64,000 nt of DNA from Marsupella aquatica (taxonomy: Eukaryota; Marchantiophyta), in assembly GCA_973895155.1 (NCBI GenBank), contig OZ316898.1, positions 3,286,001 through 3,350,000 of the forward strand, read 5' to 3'. The notes under the pieces were generated by a model, which saw nothing but the letters and a program-made list of their open reading frames with translations, was not told the origin of the DNA and ran no database searches. Of this stretch, positions 35,871 through 48,225 are shown in pieces (the first letter of the stretch is position 1; each line of letters opens with the position of its first letter). The position numbers were made by a program, and so were the translations under genes.

Positions 35871-38800
35871 TGTTGTGTACCCACCGCACCGAAACAAAGT
35901 TTAGATGTTCAGGAAATAATGCATCGAAGTTTAGTCGGCGGATTGATGATCGATTAATTGTGTCTGCTGTTCGTTTCGGAGAAATGGCTTCAGCCCACCC
36001 CGATTGATTGTATTCATTCCATGGTGGGCTCCTTTGAACTTGATCTTTGGGATTAATGTGAATTGGATGGACCGTGCCCGACCGTGAGATGTGTTTTTCA
36101 ATTTCAACGAATGCAGCATAATTGTTACTGATCTTTGTGTTTGATGTAAATGGAAGCGGCCTTCAGATATATTTTAAAAGATCAGATTCTCCAATGAATT
36201 GTGTCCCTTTTCAGGCAAAAGTTTACGGCTTCAGTCTTACCCGATTGTCTTCCACAGTGGGTGGTCAGTAGTCAGTCGACAGTATCAGAACTGACCACCC
36301 GATGCCGGCTTCGATGTATCTTGGAATGTCTTTCGTTCCAAGTCCTCGCGGTATCATCTCCAAAGTAAAGTTTACAGCTCGATCGTCATTAGTGAGAGAA
36401 CTGGACGTACGAGCTAGCAATCGTTAATATGTTTGGCACGTGAAGACTAGGCCCGGGATGGATGGAGCGCGAGGCCCAGGCAAGCCTGTTGAATGTGCAT
36501 CCGCAGTGAGATGAGGAAATTAAACCAGCACGGTATATGGAACTGGTGGGCAACTTTCAAATCACTCGTGCAGCTGGAAACTGGGGACTGTCTCTTAATT
36601 CTTGTTAGCAGCATAATCAACGTCCCCGACGCCCGCGGACTCGCAGAACCTACTGTAGTAACATCATCCCACGCTACCGGTGTATAGTTCGTGTTTCAGC
36701 TTTGATTTCCCTCCTCTTTAAGGTCATGCTTGTGTGAAAGAGATGATGTTCTCATTTCTCGGAATCGTGTCTCATTCCTCCTTACTCCGGCGGATTGGTG
36801 GTGGTGGCTGCACTTACTGTTCAATCTCGCTGCTGTTTCGTGCTGTTTTGTGCTGCATATGATCTGCTCAACAATGTCCTGGGGTTTCTTTTGTCTCTTC
36901 TTGAGCTTCCAATGAGTTTTGAGGCAGATCTTTAGAAAGCAGGATGCACTGTTTGCTCGGACTAGTCATTCTGTTGCCTCTTCTGATTTGGATTAGACCA
37001 CCAATCGAATCATTCATATCAAATTTCATTTGCAATTGCAATCCCACTTTTGTTTTCAATCTCGCTTTCACCCCATAAACGATTCAGTGTTTAGTTCCAA
37101 GGCCTTCGAAGATCAAGACTGAATTCATAATGTTATCCACATCTCATATACTGAAGTCATCTCACTCTGCCGGAGTTGCCAATCAACTTCGTACCTGATG
37201 CTCTGGTTCCTCTTTGACAAAACATAATGTCACGACTTTGGTGTTAACCTCACCGAGTTGTCTCGTTGATCTCGTGAGTTTGGCAAACGGCTTACTCTCA
37301 CTCAGTCTGCGTACTCTTCTCTTCGACAAGACAAATCTCGGGACTTTGGCGGTCACGTTACTCCAATCAAATGAACACATTCATTCATGTAGAAGGGATT
37401 GTTGCCTAGAAAGTGATGCGGTGGACAGGGACACTGAAAATAAATCTTCTGCTCCTAAAGCATTACCTTACACTTGAACACCGTACGGTTCGTTGTACAA
37501 TGTGAATCTAACGAAGCTTTCGTTTCTGGACCTATTGCACCAATTCATCTCAAGTTGCAGACTATTGTACGTACTGGCATTCAAGTTCGCCTGGTTTTGC
37601 TGGACGAAAACTCGAACGAGGCGATTGTCTCAGCAGTGCTTCATCTATCAGAAACGACATGCTGGCCACTCCAGCAGATTGTGCGGCCTCCGTTGACCAG
37701 GTATTCAAACCTGGGCAGGCGGGAATGACCAGCGTCCCAGCGTACAGTGGTGCAGCATAGTATACCATTTGGGGTGCCGCAAACTCTGTCAACAGTCTTA
37801 CTATCCAACCGATCTGACATGTGCGACCTGATCATGCACATAAAAGAATTCCCATTGTAAGTGGAAACCTTTCAGACCTGAGGATTTGATGGAAAAAAAG
37901 TAACTAGTCTTAACACTTGTACTTAACACTCGGTCTGAGGATGGAAAAGGTCACTTTGCCAGCTCCTCCTTTAATGTTGTATAAGATTACAATCATCGCT
38001 CTTCCTACTCTTCACCCAAGGCACATTGTCCTTAGGTCCACCTGGCCTGCCTGTCATGGCAACACCAGTCATGAACACCCCCTCGTGCTTGACACCACCA
38101 CAATGATGTACCCACGCATGGTCTCAAGAGAACTGGCATCAGTTAACCGCTCATGTTGAGAGGTGATGACATGGAATGGGGCTCCATTGGAGCTGTAAAC
38201 TCGATCTCATCATTTTTCGAAACCACCGAGAACGGAGACGGATGTACCCAGCAGTATGTATGCGATCACATTGCCTTTCATTGGCAGAGGTTGATTGTGG
38301 AGGTTCAAAGCTCTAAACAGACTTAACTTGGTTGCACACAGAGATAGCCCAGATTGCTGCTGAATACCGCCCGCAGAAGATCTCCCAACCCCATCTCTTC
38401 TCGAGCAATTGTGAACCTGACCTCCAATTACAAGGCTCGAGATCCTATCATACAATTATACTTTCTGTTTGACTCACCGACATAAAGTACATTCCAGATT
38501 TTTCTCCCGAAAATGAAGAATTTATTCGAGCCGCAAGAGACAATAGAACAGTCCTGCAGAAGAACAGCTGAGCAGACTGATGGCGAGTTCCCCGAGGATG
38601 GAGCTTTTCTCCTAGAGACCAGGGCAGGTTGTGCGCCAGAACAACAGTGACAAGGTTAGTGTCAACATTGCGGATTGGAGGTAATTCACCACCCAAGACA
38701 AGCAACTCTTTACTATCTCATAAGTGTCTAATTATTGTGGCATGAATGGATGAAAAGGAGTGGCAGAAAAGTACATAGCTTATTTGTGTCATAGCTCATC

Positions 38801-40350
38801 TTCCAACAATCATTAATGAGATCTGTCTTAGTGGAATAATCAGAGAGTAGTACCGCACTATATCACTGGACCATAATTATCTCTCAGTGCACACTCCATA
38901 GGTGCAAAATCTGGCCTATTGCAAGGGTGACCATTCTTCGCTTCTTTGCCAACAGGTTTCCACCGCTTTGGTACTTGTTACAGGTGCCACGAGGTCTCCA
39001 CTAAATGATAAACAGAGGGTGCAAAACTATACTATTTGTTGATTTATGGTTAAGAGCATCAATCCCATGTGGACTCTTATATATAAGTGAATACATTATT
39101 TGGTAGAGTAAATGTTGCAGTCATGAGCTAGGCGACAGAGTTAAGGGCAAGCATGTACCGTCTTCCATTGCAAGAGAATACTTCCCAACAGAAGATAGCA
39201 GCTTTCTCAGGTGTGATAGGGTTTAGCTAGAGACATCATGCATGTCTATGGACTCTGTCAAGGCATCTATAAGTGCAAACTTAAAGAAATGCAAAGTAAG
39301 CATAAAGTGCAAACCACATGTAAATGCAATCCTGGGCTTCTCTCAGAGAATGTACACATAGCGAGCTGGTTCTGTAGTAGTGTCTACTGCCCTCATCATA
39401 CCCTAATCATCAGATTATAATGTGATTACTGTTGTTTTTGAACCCACAATTATGACGTTCAGAAGCCCACAAATTAGTTTGCCCAATACTTTAACGTAGG
39501 GTCAAAGATGGAGTTTGACTACTTCCTTGCCTCAATTTGTACAGGACTACACAACATAAACAGTAGACACTAATAAGTCAGGACTGTAGCCCACTAGCCC
39601 TTTAGAGTATGGCAATCCCCCTTTAGAGTATGGCAATCCTCCTTTGGAGTATGGCAATCAGTTCTCAGCCAAAGACGAGATTACTTGATACTTTCTGGAG
39701 TGCAACTTACTGCACAATGTCCTAGAATTTATGTTGGTGGAGTTGTTTACGGTACGTCCCTGGAAAAGCAGACCTCCTGTCAGCTTTTTTTTGCTTTAGC
39801 ATTTATCTACAAACATGTTTGAAAAAGTCAATCTTTGGATAATATCTTTGGGGATGACATTTATGTCCTTATTGCGTTGTGATCAAGTTAAAATCCCAGT
39901 ATCTTCGGTTAACAATGCTCGTCATGTGAAATTGTGAATTAATTGATGCTCTGCTTTACTACAGTAAGAGAGAGGAGACAACCCACAACATCAAGTGCTC
40001 AAGAACAGTTGAAACTGGATTTCATGATGACCAATGTATAAGGAAAAGGCACTTTTTGAAGTCTATTCTTGGATGGATCACCCTGTTTGACCCAAAGATT
40101 CGCATGGACCAAATGCTTTTTGACACACTACAGTTTTCTGTGTAAAATAGATGGTGGAAAAGAAGGTGAATAGAATTGATGCATCATGAAACAGGAGGGA
40201 CTTCAAATGGCAACTATTCTAACCTTAACACTATACAATAGTTAGTAAAAAAAAGCCATTCCCTTGGCCTACTGTGGACATGACTATGGGGATAGCTGAG
40301 TGTGCAAGCAGAAAACAAGGATGGGGTCAAGGATGAACCGGAGTAGTAAG
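35871..40350. other. Unassigned region, hairpins and small duplications
   Basis: Two hairpins lie at 36259-36300 (GGGTGGTCAG/CTGACCACCC) and 36320-36342 (CTTGGAA/TTCCAAG). A diverged duplication of about 110 bp, both parts containing GACAA(A/G)ACA and GACTTTGG, spans 37205-37365. Three units of about 22 bp (CCTTTAGAGTATGGCAATCC) lie at 39598-39660. Frames of 60-87 codons between 37.2 and 38.7 kb have no recognisable domain. Confidence 0.45.
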
Positions 40351-40573
40351 GAATTTCCTTTTTGTAAGGTCTTTTTTGGGTCCTCACCTCTAGGTTGTCC
40401 TTACCTTCGAGGAATGAGTAGTCAGGCTAGAACTAACAAAAATATCCGACAAGTTACTTGTGAAGAGCTTCCTTGCGACAAATGGATCCTGCCACCAGTC
40501 AGGCTAGAACTAACTGAAACATCCAACAAGTTACTTGTGAAGCGCTTCTTTGTGACAAATGCATCTTGCCACA
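40351..40573. repeat. 77-bp tandem duplication in repeat family E
   Basis: Copies at 40420-40496 and 40497-40573 both start AGTCAGGCTAGAACTAAC and share CAAGTTACTTGTGAAG and TGCCAC. The segment before them (40351-40425) matches 31585-31660. The first 54 bp of each copy differ at only a few bases. Confidence 0.85.
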
Positions 40574-40710
40574 GGTTGACCAGGCCCCAAAGTTTGTTTC
40601 ACAGGGAGACTTGGCTTTTGGCGGTATAGGGAAGTCATTGAACTGTCTCCCCTCAAATGCCACCCCTACACTAAAATTTGATTCACACTGGATTTTTTCC
40701 CTACAACTTT

Positions 40711-41260
40711 TAAGTACTTTGTTACTAAAGATGTTCTAATTGACAATATTGCCATGGTTTTTTTTCTTCGTATTTATAAAAATGCCACGGTTTCATATAT
40801 GGATGACAAGTTCCCCAAGGTTGTGGGAAGAAATCAGATCAGGAAAAACACTCCAAACATACACTTGCTCAATAGTTACGTGGTTTGCCTCAAGGTTGGC
40901 TACGTCCACGGGAAGACAAAGTTTTATTAACGATTATGTGTCTACTCAAGCATTACCATAGCTCTCATCTCTTCAAGCTCTCATCTCTTGCTACTATATG
41001 CTATGTGTTCTCTCTTGAGAACTCTCTTGCGTGTGTGTTCTCACACCACATAGAACTTGGAGAGATAAGGACCAATCTCTTCAACTAGGGTTAGAGTAAA
41101 CCCTAGTTAACATACTAACCACCATAGTTTAACCCAAGACTGAGTTAACCTCTACAAAGGTAACTAGGGGAACTATATACTAAAATTTGACATTTTTGTA
41201 AATACAACAAAAATGGTGGCAGTAGTATAAATTCAAACATCTTAAGTGGCACTGTACTAA
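40711..41260. mobile_element. MITE-like element, copy 2, split by a solo LTR
   Basis: After removing the LTR and one 5-bp target copy the element is 210 bp, against 208 bp for the copy at 29.83 kb. Ends are imperfect inverted repeats (left TTAAGTACTTTGTTACTAAA, right end reading inward TTAGTACAGTGCCACTTAAG). It has no coding capacity. Confidence 0.8.
40822..41156 (-). mobile_element. Solo copia-type LTR with 5-bp target duplication
   Basis: The element is 335 bp, starting TGTGGGAAG and ending TCTACA on the + strand, bounded by AAGGT at 40817-40821 and 41157-41161. On the minus strand it reads TGTAGAGG...CCCACA and contains TTCCCGTGGACGTAGCC and AAACCACGT, words typical of plant Ty1/copia LTR 3' ends. 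The related MITE at 29.93 kb shows the empty site with a single AAGGT. No internal element is present, so it is a solo LTR left by recombination. Confidence 0.92.
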
Positions 41261-41276
41261 AAAACTATTTTTTCCT

Positions 41277-41342
41277 ATTACCCCTACTCACACTACAAAC
41301 TCACCTTGTTTGTAGTGCAAGTGTAGTGTGACTAGGGGTAAT
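41277..41342. repeat. 20-bp inverted repeat (66-bp foldback)
   Basis: ATTACCCCTACTCACACTAC at 41277-41296 pairs with GTAGTGTGACTAGGGGTAAT at 41323-41342 with one mismatch. It lies 16 bp after the MITE end and just before the next LTR-like segment. Confidence 0.85.
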
Positions 41343-41369
41343 ACAGAGTGTGGACATTCATACAAAAGT

Positions 41370-41752
41370 GTTAGATATTGCTCTAGTTTTGTGACTCATG
41401 AGTTAACTACAGTTAGGCTAACTCGGGGTAGGACTTAGCTATTGTTAGCGGTAGTGTTGTTGTGTATATAGCCAGGGCTGATCCCAGACCCTGGTGGAAC
41501 TTAGGCTCATTGTTACGGAGCTAGTTCAGAGATAGGGAGAGCTTGTGCTGTGGATGCTTGGTATGGCCGGTCGGCCTAGAGTGCAGTAAAGCTCTTGTGT
41601 GTTCCCGTGGACGTAGCCTCATGTGGAGGTGAACCACGTATGATCTCTCTGTGTCGACTATTGTGCGTTGGATGGTTCATGGGCTTGCTGTTACGAATGT
41701 CGTCTATGCTCAACAAAAAGAAGAGTGTTGTCTGGGAACATTGAAGCCCACT
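41370..41752 (+). mobile_element. Second copia-type LTR, plus orientation
   Basis: It contains GTATATAGCC (TATA-like), GTAAAGCTCTTGTGTG, TTCCCGTGGACGTAGCC and AGGTGAACCACGTATG in the order expected of a copia LTR, ending near TGTCTGGGAACA. The internal region and a target duplication were not found, so the left edge (near TGTGACTCATGAG) is approximate. It is related to, but clearly diverged from, the solo LTR beside it. Confidence 0.7.
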
Positions 41753-42310
41753 AGGGTTTAGGGTTTAGGAACCTTTTTTCGAGGCTGCTATATGGTGAAC
41801 CCACCTTTCAGATTTTGTCTCATTCATATTTTGTGTCAAGTATTTTGATTTTAATGTGCCTTAACAAGGTAAATCATTTGTATTAATTTGATTTTGAATT
41901 AACTTTAGGACCTCTCTTAATTTTAGTGAACTTAGAGTATTTTGAATGTATTTGGCTCCCCTCATCAAGGTTTAATCTTTCCTTTTCAATCACTCCTTAG
42001 TGAATTCTCTTTTTTATCATGAGAGTGTAAGAAATGAATTTGATCAATGTGAACATCTGGTGTATTAAATTCCTTTCATGGTTTACTTTGCAAAATTTAT
42101 GGTTTTAATTGAGTTAAATGTCATTACCTAGAAGCAAGTGAAAATCTGTACTGTATGTGCACAACTCAACTCTTTAGTACCTTTGTACTCTCTTGGTCAT
42201 AATGTGATTTTATGTGCATATATTTTACATGTCCCTATTTAAATGAATTACATATCACTAGAAGACAAAAAAAAGACATGTTCCAGGATGAACATGCTAT
42301 ATGAAGCCTG
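41753..42310 (+). repeat. Dispersed repeat family D, copy 1
   Basis: It begins with TAGGGTTTAGGGTTTAGGAA, then GCTATATGGTGAACCCA, TTTTAATGTGCCTTAACAAGG, and ends with ATGTTCCAGGATGAACATGC. The same ordered series is found at 52.85-53.47 kb. Non-coding. Confidence 0.7.
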
Positions 42311-43900
42311 TGACTAACCACCACTCAAAGCAAACAAGCTAGGGACAAAGGTGAGCAAGGTGAGTGAAGTCACCTCTCTCTAAGGGCACACATTTGGGAA
42401 GAAGCCTGGGTCTTGCACTTACATGTCACTTGCACTACTTATTGTGTACCTTTTCTGAATATATTGTGCACTTATTGATGGGTTTAAGGTCCAGGAAATG
42501 GGAGCAACGGAGCGCAGTAATGGTAGGGCATCTCAAAAGTCAGGTTTGGTGGTCACCGTCCTCCCCTTAAGAAGGTCGTCAAATTACATTGGTAACACTT
42601 ATGGACCCCCATCTTAGGCTGCTCATAACTTTTCTAGGGACTAATAACATACTTTTCCATGGTGGGTTACTTTTGAACTAGTTTGGAGATGCCTTGCCAG
42701 TGTCAGTATACATTCCTTGGGCTTTTGTCTCTTGTCACACTTAACAAGCTGCCAGCTGTTTGGGCAAGATTCTTGTACCATTCGTCAGGCTGTACATAAC
42801 TGCCCTAATGCCCATCTCCTACCTCACAACTGTGACATTTAGTTTACATCAATATTGGATACATATATCCATAGAGTTCTAAATAGGCTTCATGCTCGTA
42901 ACCATAAATGTACAATGCCCATATAGGGGATTTGCACTTATATAGTTGTTGTGCAGTGAATCCTTCCACTTATAAAAAGTGCAAAACCCTTCGGGGAAAA
43001 GGTGGAAGAGTCCACCTTGCAATAAACCAGGGTTTTCACTTATGACTTGTGTACTAGGTAGAGGCTAGTTGTACCACTACAACAAGGGTGTAGTCTCCCT
43101 GCCAGTGAACCAGGAGATTATGACTTTACAATGAGCCTTCTCTGAGGCACCTCGTTGGTATAGCGAAGAGGAAGCTCATTAGTCTTGGATTAATCTCACA
43201 AGGAACTTAGGATTTATCTTGCACCCAATAGAGGACTTATGTTGGGTTTCCACTTGTGTCATGTACAGATCTTAGAGTTCTGTTCTTGCGTACATTATTG
43301 GGGAGGGCCCCCTCCCTAATCGAAAAATGAAGGCACACATTTGCAATTGGGTTAAGAAGGCAAGAATATGAAAGGCAAAATGTTTGCAGTTGATTTAAGG
43401 TATGGGTTTTGGGAACTTTTCTCTCATCAGGGTGCCAATGAGTCACGTTTAGCATAAAACAGAGCCTGCCAACAAATCTAGACGAATAATACTAAGGTTT
43501 CTCTGGAATGTAGTATACATACATCTTCTCTCCTTTAGGGTGCACCTGGGACTACTTGAAAGAATTAATCATAGTATCCAAGGAACTTTAATTGTGGAAA
43601 TCCATTCTGGCTCACAGAAACTGCTGAAATACTCAAACACAATTCTGGCAGTCTTGCAGTTTCCTCATCTTTCCACTGCTACTCTTCCTTCTAGCTCACT
43701 TTTGTGGGAGAGTTTCAGACGTCTCAGTGACTTGAAGCTGTACCCTGCGCCTGATCCTCACTCGGGCATCATTTTCAATGCATCTCTTAATTTGAGAGAT
43801 ACTTCCGCCTCTTTCTACCCGTTGACTGGCTTACTCTTTTCAGCTTGAGGCAACAACGCCCCACCTCTAGACTACTTTGATTTGCATTCTCCGCAATTAC
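42311..43900. other. Unassigned region, no gene called
   Basis: A 102-codon + strand frame at 43540-43848 has no recognisable domain. Around 42980-43070 there are short internal inverted words (GGTGGAAGAGTCCACC). I see no clear mobile element or RNA gene. Confidence 0.35.
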
Positions 43901-43949
43901 CTAACAAGTCTCCAAAACTACTAACAAGAGAGACAAAAGGATCTCAACT

Positions 43950-46385
43950 AAGTTGGCATCAGTCAGTGACAAGCCCCTTGAAGGGAAAAAAATAGCAGAG
44001 TAATGTCTTCTGTCCCAAGTTACCTTCAAGATGAAGATGCGTCACACAGATTCCTGCTGGAAATCCTGCAAGACTAAAACCAACTGTGTCTTGGAAAAGA
44101 TATGTTAAAAACACTTTATGAGCTACTTTATCCATTGTAACAAGTTTCAAGACTAACATGAGATCCCACTCAAGCTCCTAAGATCTACTAAGTAGTATTT
44201 GGTAGGCTCTATGCGCTTCGTTCTCAGCTTAGCACCAAGCAAGGCTCGTCGTAATAAGCGGACGTAATAATGGCATTGGTAGCTAGATCCAAGACCACTA
44301 CCATACGTTTTTCAGTGGACATCCGTTGCGGACACGAAGTATCCATGCAACTGCTGTCACATATCAAAACTTGAAGCAAGAATTAATTGTGCTTACTGAT
44401 TATGAGAGCACTGATATCAAATTAGATTGACACATACTATGTAGGCAACTGCCTCCTCAAGCTTATTAGACAAGTCCATTGATAAATAATTTGCACTGAA
44501 AAATAGTGCAGCCATTGAAGCGCCCCACCAACCTCGTGTTTCTTGTACCTGCAATTCCTTGTTGAAAATCTAATTCAGTGATATAATTCTCAGATCCCAT
44601 CAATTCAAGCGATGAAGCTATGAGAGTATTCAATGCATCTGGAATTACTTTTCCAGGCTATTGGCCACCAGGACCAGACCTTCGTTAGTAAGATCTCCGA
44701 CGCATCCAAGCGCCATAGAAGCCGGGAATCGAATCATGCCAAACCTTTGGACAAATTTCCTAAGCCTAAGCCTTAGTAATTCCATCACTTTGGGCCTTTT
44801 GTTCTTCTCAGGTAATCCACTCTCCCCCCAAATGACACGAAAGAAGTTATTCCCATCATCACAGATCTATGGGTCCGACATGTCAATCACTTAATTAATA
44901 CCAGCTCTTGACTCCTTAACTAAAGAAAAATCAATCTGGACAAAAAGGTTGAAGGTGAGCCCGAGCAATGAACTTAAGAAAAACTAAAATATCGTGACGA
45001 AACTAGTGTTGTCCAAAGCCCGAGGGCATTGTGTTGTAGTGCCTATCCCAGCTAGTTTCCAAAACAAAGGCAAATCTCAGCACACTCTCTCAATCACTTG
45101 CTGAATAGCAGGTTGCCGTAGCTGTGCCAAAATTTGATTGCACTGTCAACAGAAAAAGGCAGTTGAGGTCAACGATCCCAGCATTCCAAACTGTGCCATG
45201 GACTTAACAAACAGAGCACCAGCCGAAGATAACTTGAAGTCACAGGCTCCGGGGATTGAAAATCTCCATTTATGCTCTAGAACTGAATTTCTTTAACAAG
45301 AAAACTCATGATTCAGAAGACACAACCTGCTGATGGCTAATGATTAACATTACTGTCCTCCATGAGTTCAGCTTTCTTGACTGGTCTCGCGTCATTCAAT
45401 CATAAATTCTTACTAGCATTATGCAATAATCACATTGATTGACCGCATTCCGACAAATTCTCACCGCAACACTTGTTAACTCTTCTCCAACACAACGGCA
45501 TCACCCTATCTGTTACAGATTCTGGCGATATATGAGCTCTAATACTGTTATCAAGAGAAGCCAGACAAGCAATGAAATTGCATGAATACATCCTAGGATT
45601 TGCATTTCCTTACATATGAGGAATAAATATATATGCTTTTTCTAAAGAATTCCAGCCTGAATTGCCGTCTTCAAGCTTCTTTCTGAAGGCAATCTTCAGG
45701 GTAGCAACTAGATTATGGGCGTGATGATGCAACTGATGCTGAGTGGAAGTTACGAAGCTTCAGGTTATGCTGCGTGATGCAAAATGAGCAGGAAAAAGAT
45801 AGCCTCAATTACCACTCCTTTCCGCTGTTACCGCAGATGTCAGGTGGGACAGTCCACTGTTATTTAAGAGAAGGAAACTAAGTGTCTAAAGAGAACGAAT
45901 GTTACTCTTGCCCATGTCTCTCTCATCGGGACTGACTCATCACGTCATAAGTCTCTTATTCAACCAATTGAAAATCTGCTACTGCATACTTTTGTATAGT
46001 ACAAAGCAAGTGCAATACTGTCAAGTGAGCAACAATAGTGGACAGTGTACTCTGTCAACACAGAACAAAATGCTGCTCCTATATTCTAGACTTATAATGA
46101 TTCACAATACTGGTTATCTAGCCCATGCAAGCACAGCTCAGGCAAAGGGATTACATGTCAACTGTCACAGCATTTGTCTGCAGGTAGACCGAAGTCTTCA
46201 AAGAATGTGTCAAAATACGCTCTTCTCAACAGTCCTTCAAGTCGTTGACTCCAGATCCACCCATCACCACCGAGCCGGAGAAAGAGCTCAACTTACCTCA
46301 GCAAAGTCAGCTTTCTGATCCGCAGCCTAGACATGTCAACTTGCCTCAACCCCACCTTAAAGTCTGAACAAAAGGGATAGAATAA
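43950..46385 (-). other. Candidate minus-strand exons of unknown gene
   Basis: Several open minus-strand stretches end at or near good splice sites. One at about 46357-46295 reads VDMSRLRIRKLTLL and stops at a consensus donor GAG/GTAAGT. Another at about 44855-44659 is open for about 70 codons and includes MIRFPASMALGCVGDL. A third at about 44159-44022 includes MDKVAHKVFLTYLF and ends GAAG/GTAACT. I recognise no family, and the pieces cannot be joined with confidence. The middle one carries GATTCGATTCCCGGC, a tRNA T-arm-like word, so it may be a SINE instead. These frames are within what chance can give. Confidence 0.2.
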
Positions 46386-47615
46386 TGGTTATAGTAGTTT
46401 TGATACTATTTCCAGAACTGAGGAAGAGAGCAATACCAGGCTCCAGGCCACCACAACCTCTGTCCCCGTCTGAGCTTCCGGTTGATGCAGGCAGGCACCC
46501 TGTGACTTCACCTTGATCCCTAAACCATTGTCCCTTCTGCTTTGTCACCTGAGACCTAGGTGTTCACTCCTCAACCCTTCGCCCTTCGTAAGTTGGAATC
46601 ACTGGCGCGAACAGGTTAAGACCTAGAAATTATACTCACAACACTGTGTGCAGTCTCGAGTCCGAGCCCATCTGAAGTAGTCACAAACAACATCATTTCA
46701 AAACATTATGGTATTGGCCAATCGGGTCCAAGAGCCCGCTGGCCTCAAGTATGCTCCTCACACCACAGTTTCCGTGCCATATTCCCAGTCACAAGTAATC
46801 TCTTCGCCCCAGGAACTATTCTTGCACAAGCACAGGCGGGGAGAAAAATGACAAAAATTGATCTCCCCTGAAACGAATGGCCGGCGAAGTAAGAAGATCA
46901 TCGTCCATCCCTTACGTCCCATGAGGGACGTGTCATAATTGACGACTTGTAGTACGTCCTAATCAATGCCTCTTGCGAGTGATTTGGAGAAAAACATAAT
47001 CCTGTATGTCCATACTACGAGCGATTTAAATAACAATAATCACAGTAACATTCCTTTGAAGTCCTCGGCATGAATGTCAGCTCGAATGTAAAGAAAGTTA
47101 CTCGTGCGTATTGACTGCAACAGAGATATGAGGGTACTTCGGTTGGAAATAAAGTGGCGTGAATAGCACCCATTTCGGTGAAGACCCGTCCTCGTTGATC
47201 AAAGCCGAACATGACACATGATGCGAACAGCAAATGCAAAAGGATGAGATGGAGCAGGACTTTTGCCTTCTAAGGATCAAAAGATACGGAGGAAGAGCTC
47301 ATATCTGTTCTCACTCTCAAGCAATCGCCTTGTTCTCGCAACCACAACCTTTGCCGTGGAGAAGGAGCAATCCCCTGTCTTCCTCCCAATTGACGCTCCA
47401 GTCTTCGCTCCAAAAGGGAACCCAATTTGCTATCACTAAAAGTGATCATCGGCAACAGTTAAATTAAATTTGGAGAGGTTAGTGTGCTGCTTCCGTGACT
47501 GCCCTGGATATGGTATGCTTAATAAGCAGATTATGATATCTATATAGAGCTTCTGTTGATGACACAATTTGGTAAGTTTGGCAGCCACGTGAAAGATGGT
47601 CCTGAGGAACACTTC
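46386..47615. other. Unassigned region after the stress-protein gene
   Basis: The part next to 47615 should hold the 3' UTR of the minus-strand stress-protein gene. Frames of 60-80 codons overlap on both strands with no domain. A minus-strand ATG at about 46906 opens 30 codons (MDDDLLTSPAIRF...), seen only as a weak candidate first exon. Confidence 0.35.
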
Positions 47616-48167
47616 CTAAGTATCTTCCACTTCCAGACCAGGAATGTGCATCTCGCTGCTGCTGTCAATAGAATCATCACTGCTGATCCTGCTCACAGGA
47701 GAAGTGTTGGGCTTGACAATGATCACAGGGCAAGCTGAGTGGTGGGCACAGTACTCACTCACGCTACCTAGAAACACTCTCTGGACCCGGTTTAGCCCTC
47801 TGCTGCCCACAATCAGCACGTCTGCACACACCCAAAGAACCGCCTTGCAGATCTCCGTCCGCTCGTCTCCCACCACCGTCCTCCCCTTGCAATGGAAATT
47901 GGCCTGAGTGGCACGATCGATGTACCTCTGCAGCAGTGCTGCCGCCCCTGCCTCTGCCTCTCGCTCCAATCTGGCCACAACCTCTGCGGGCAACTGCCAT
48001 TGCGTGATTTCATCCACGCTGCTGCGTCGCACATGGAGGAGATGGATGTTGTCATTGGATTTGCAGTAGTTCTTCACTGCCCAGTCGAATGCAAAATCCG
48101 CCCCAGGACTCTGGTCCAGTGCAATGAGGACAGTCCGAGGCTCTCCCAGCAGAGCAACCATTGTCAT
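47616..48167 (-). CDS. Universal stress protein A-domain protein (ATP-binding type)
   Basis: The single-exon frame codes 183 aa. The UspA fold opens with TVLIALDQSPGADFAFDWAV (residues 12-31), where the aspartate after the first strand is the usual nucleotide contact. The ATP-binding signature G-2x-G-9x-G-S is complete: G121, G124, G134, S135 (within GSRGLNRVQRVFLGS), followed by VSEYCAHHSACPVIIVK. A Ser/Asp-rich tail (SSDDSIDSSSE) extends past the domain. Plant proteins of this type are cytosolic or nuclear stress-response factors; the substrate of this one is unknown. ATG 48167 was chosen because the frame upstream runs only into a microsatellite without another ATG. A second Met two codons on (48161) is equally possible. 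Many plant USP genes have introns, and this one has none. Confidence 0.93.
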   Translation of the reverse strand: MTMVALLGEPRTVLIALDQSPGADFAFDWAVKNYCKSNDNIHLLHVRRSSVDEITQWQLPAEVVARLEREAEAGAAALLQRYIDRATQANFHCKGRTVVGDERTEICKAVLWVCADVLIVGSRGLNRVQRVFLGSVSEYCAHHSACPVIIVKPNTSPVSRISSDDSIDSSSEMHIPGLEVEDT

Positions 48168-48225
48168 TTTCACAAAATGCAAGTATCCCCAAATCCCAAT
48201 CTCCCTCCAGCTCTTCCTCCAAACT

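Noticed and set aside
36259-36342. Two adjacent hairpins considered as an H/ACA snoRNA
   Set aside because: No H box or ACA box at the right spacing was found.
37474-37728. 84-codon frame resembling part of a calmodulin-binding protein
   Set aside because: Only a few hydrophobic positions agree and the motif order is wrong. All three frames are open here.
42985-43000. CCCTTCGGGG considered as the start of a U6 snRNA gene
   Set aside because: The following U6 sequence (ACAGAGA region and upstream USE/TATA) is absent.
45899-46318. 139-codon + strand frame
   Set aside because: Cys- and His-rich without spacing that fits any known motif, and no promoter. Probably chance.
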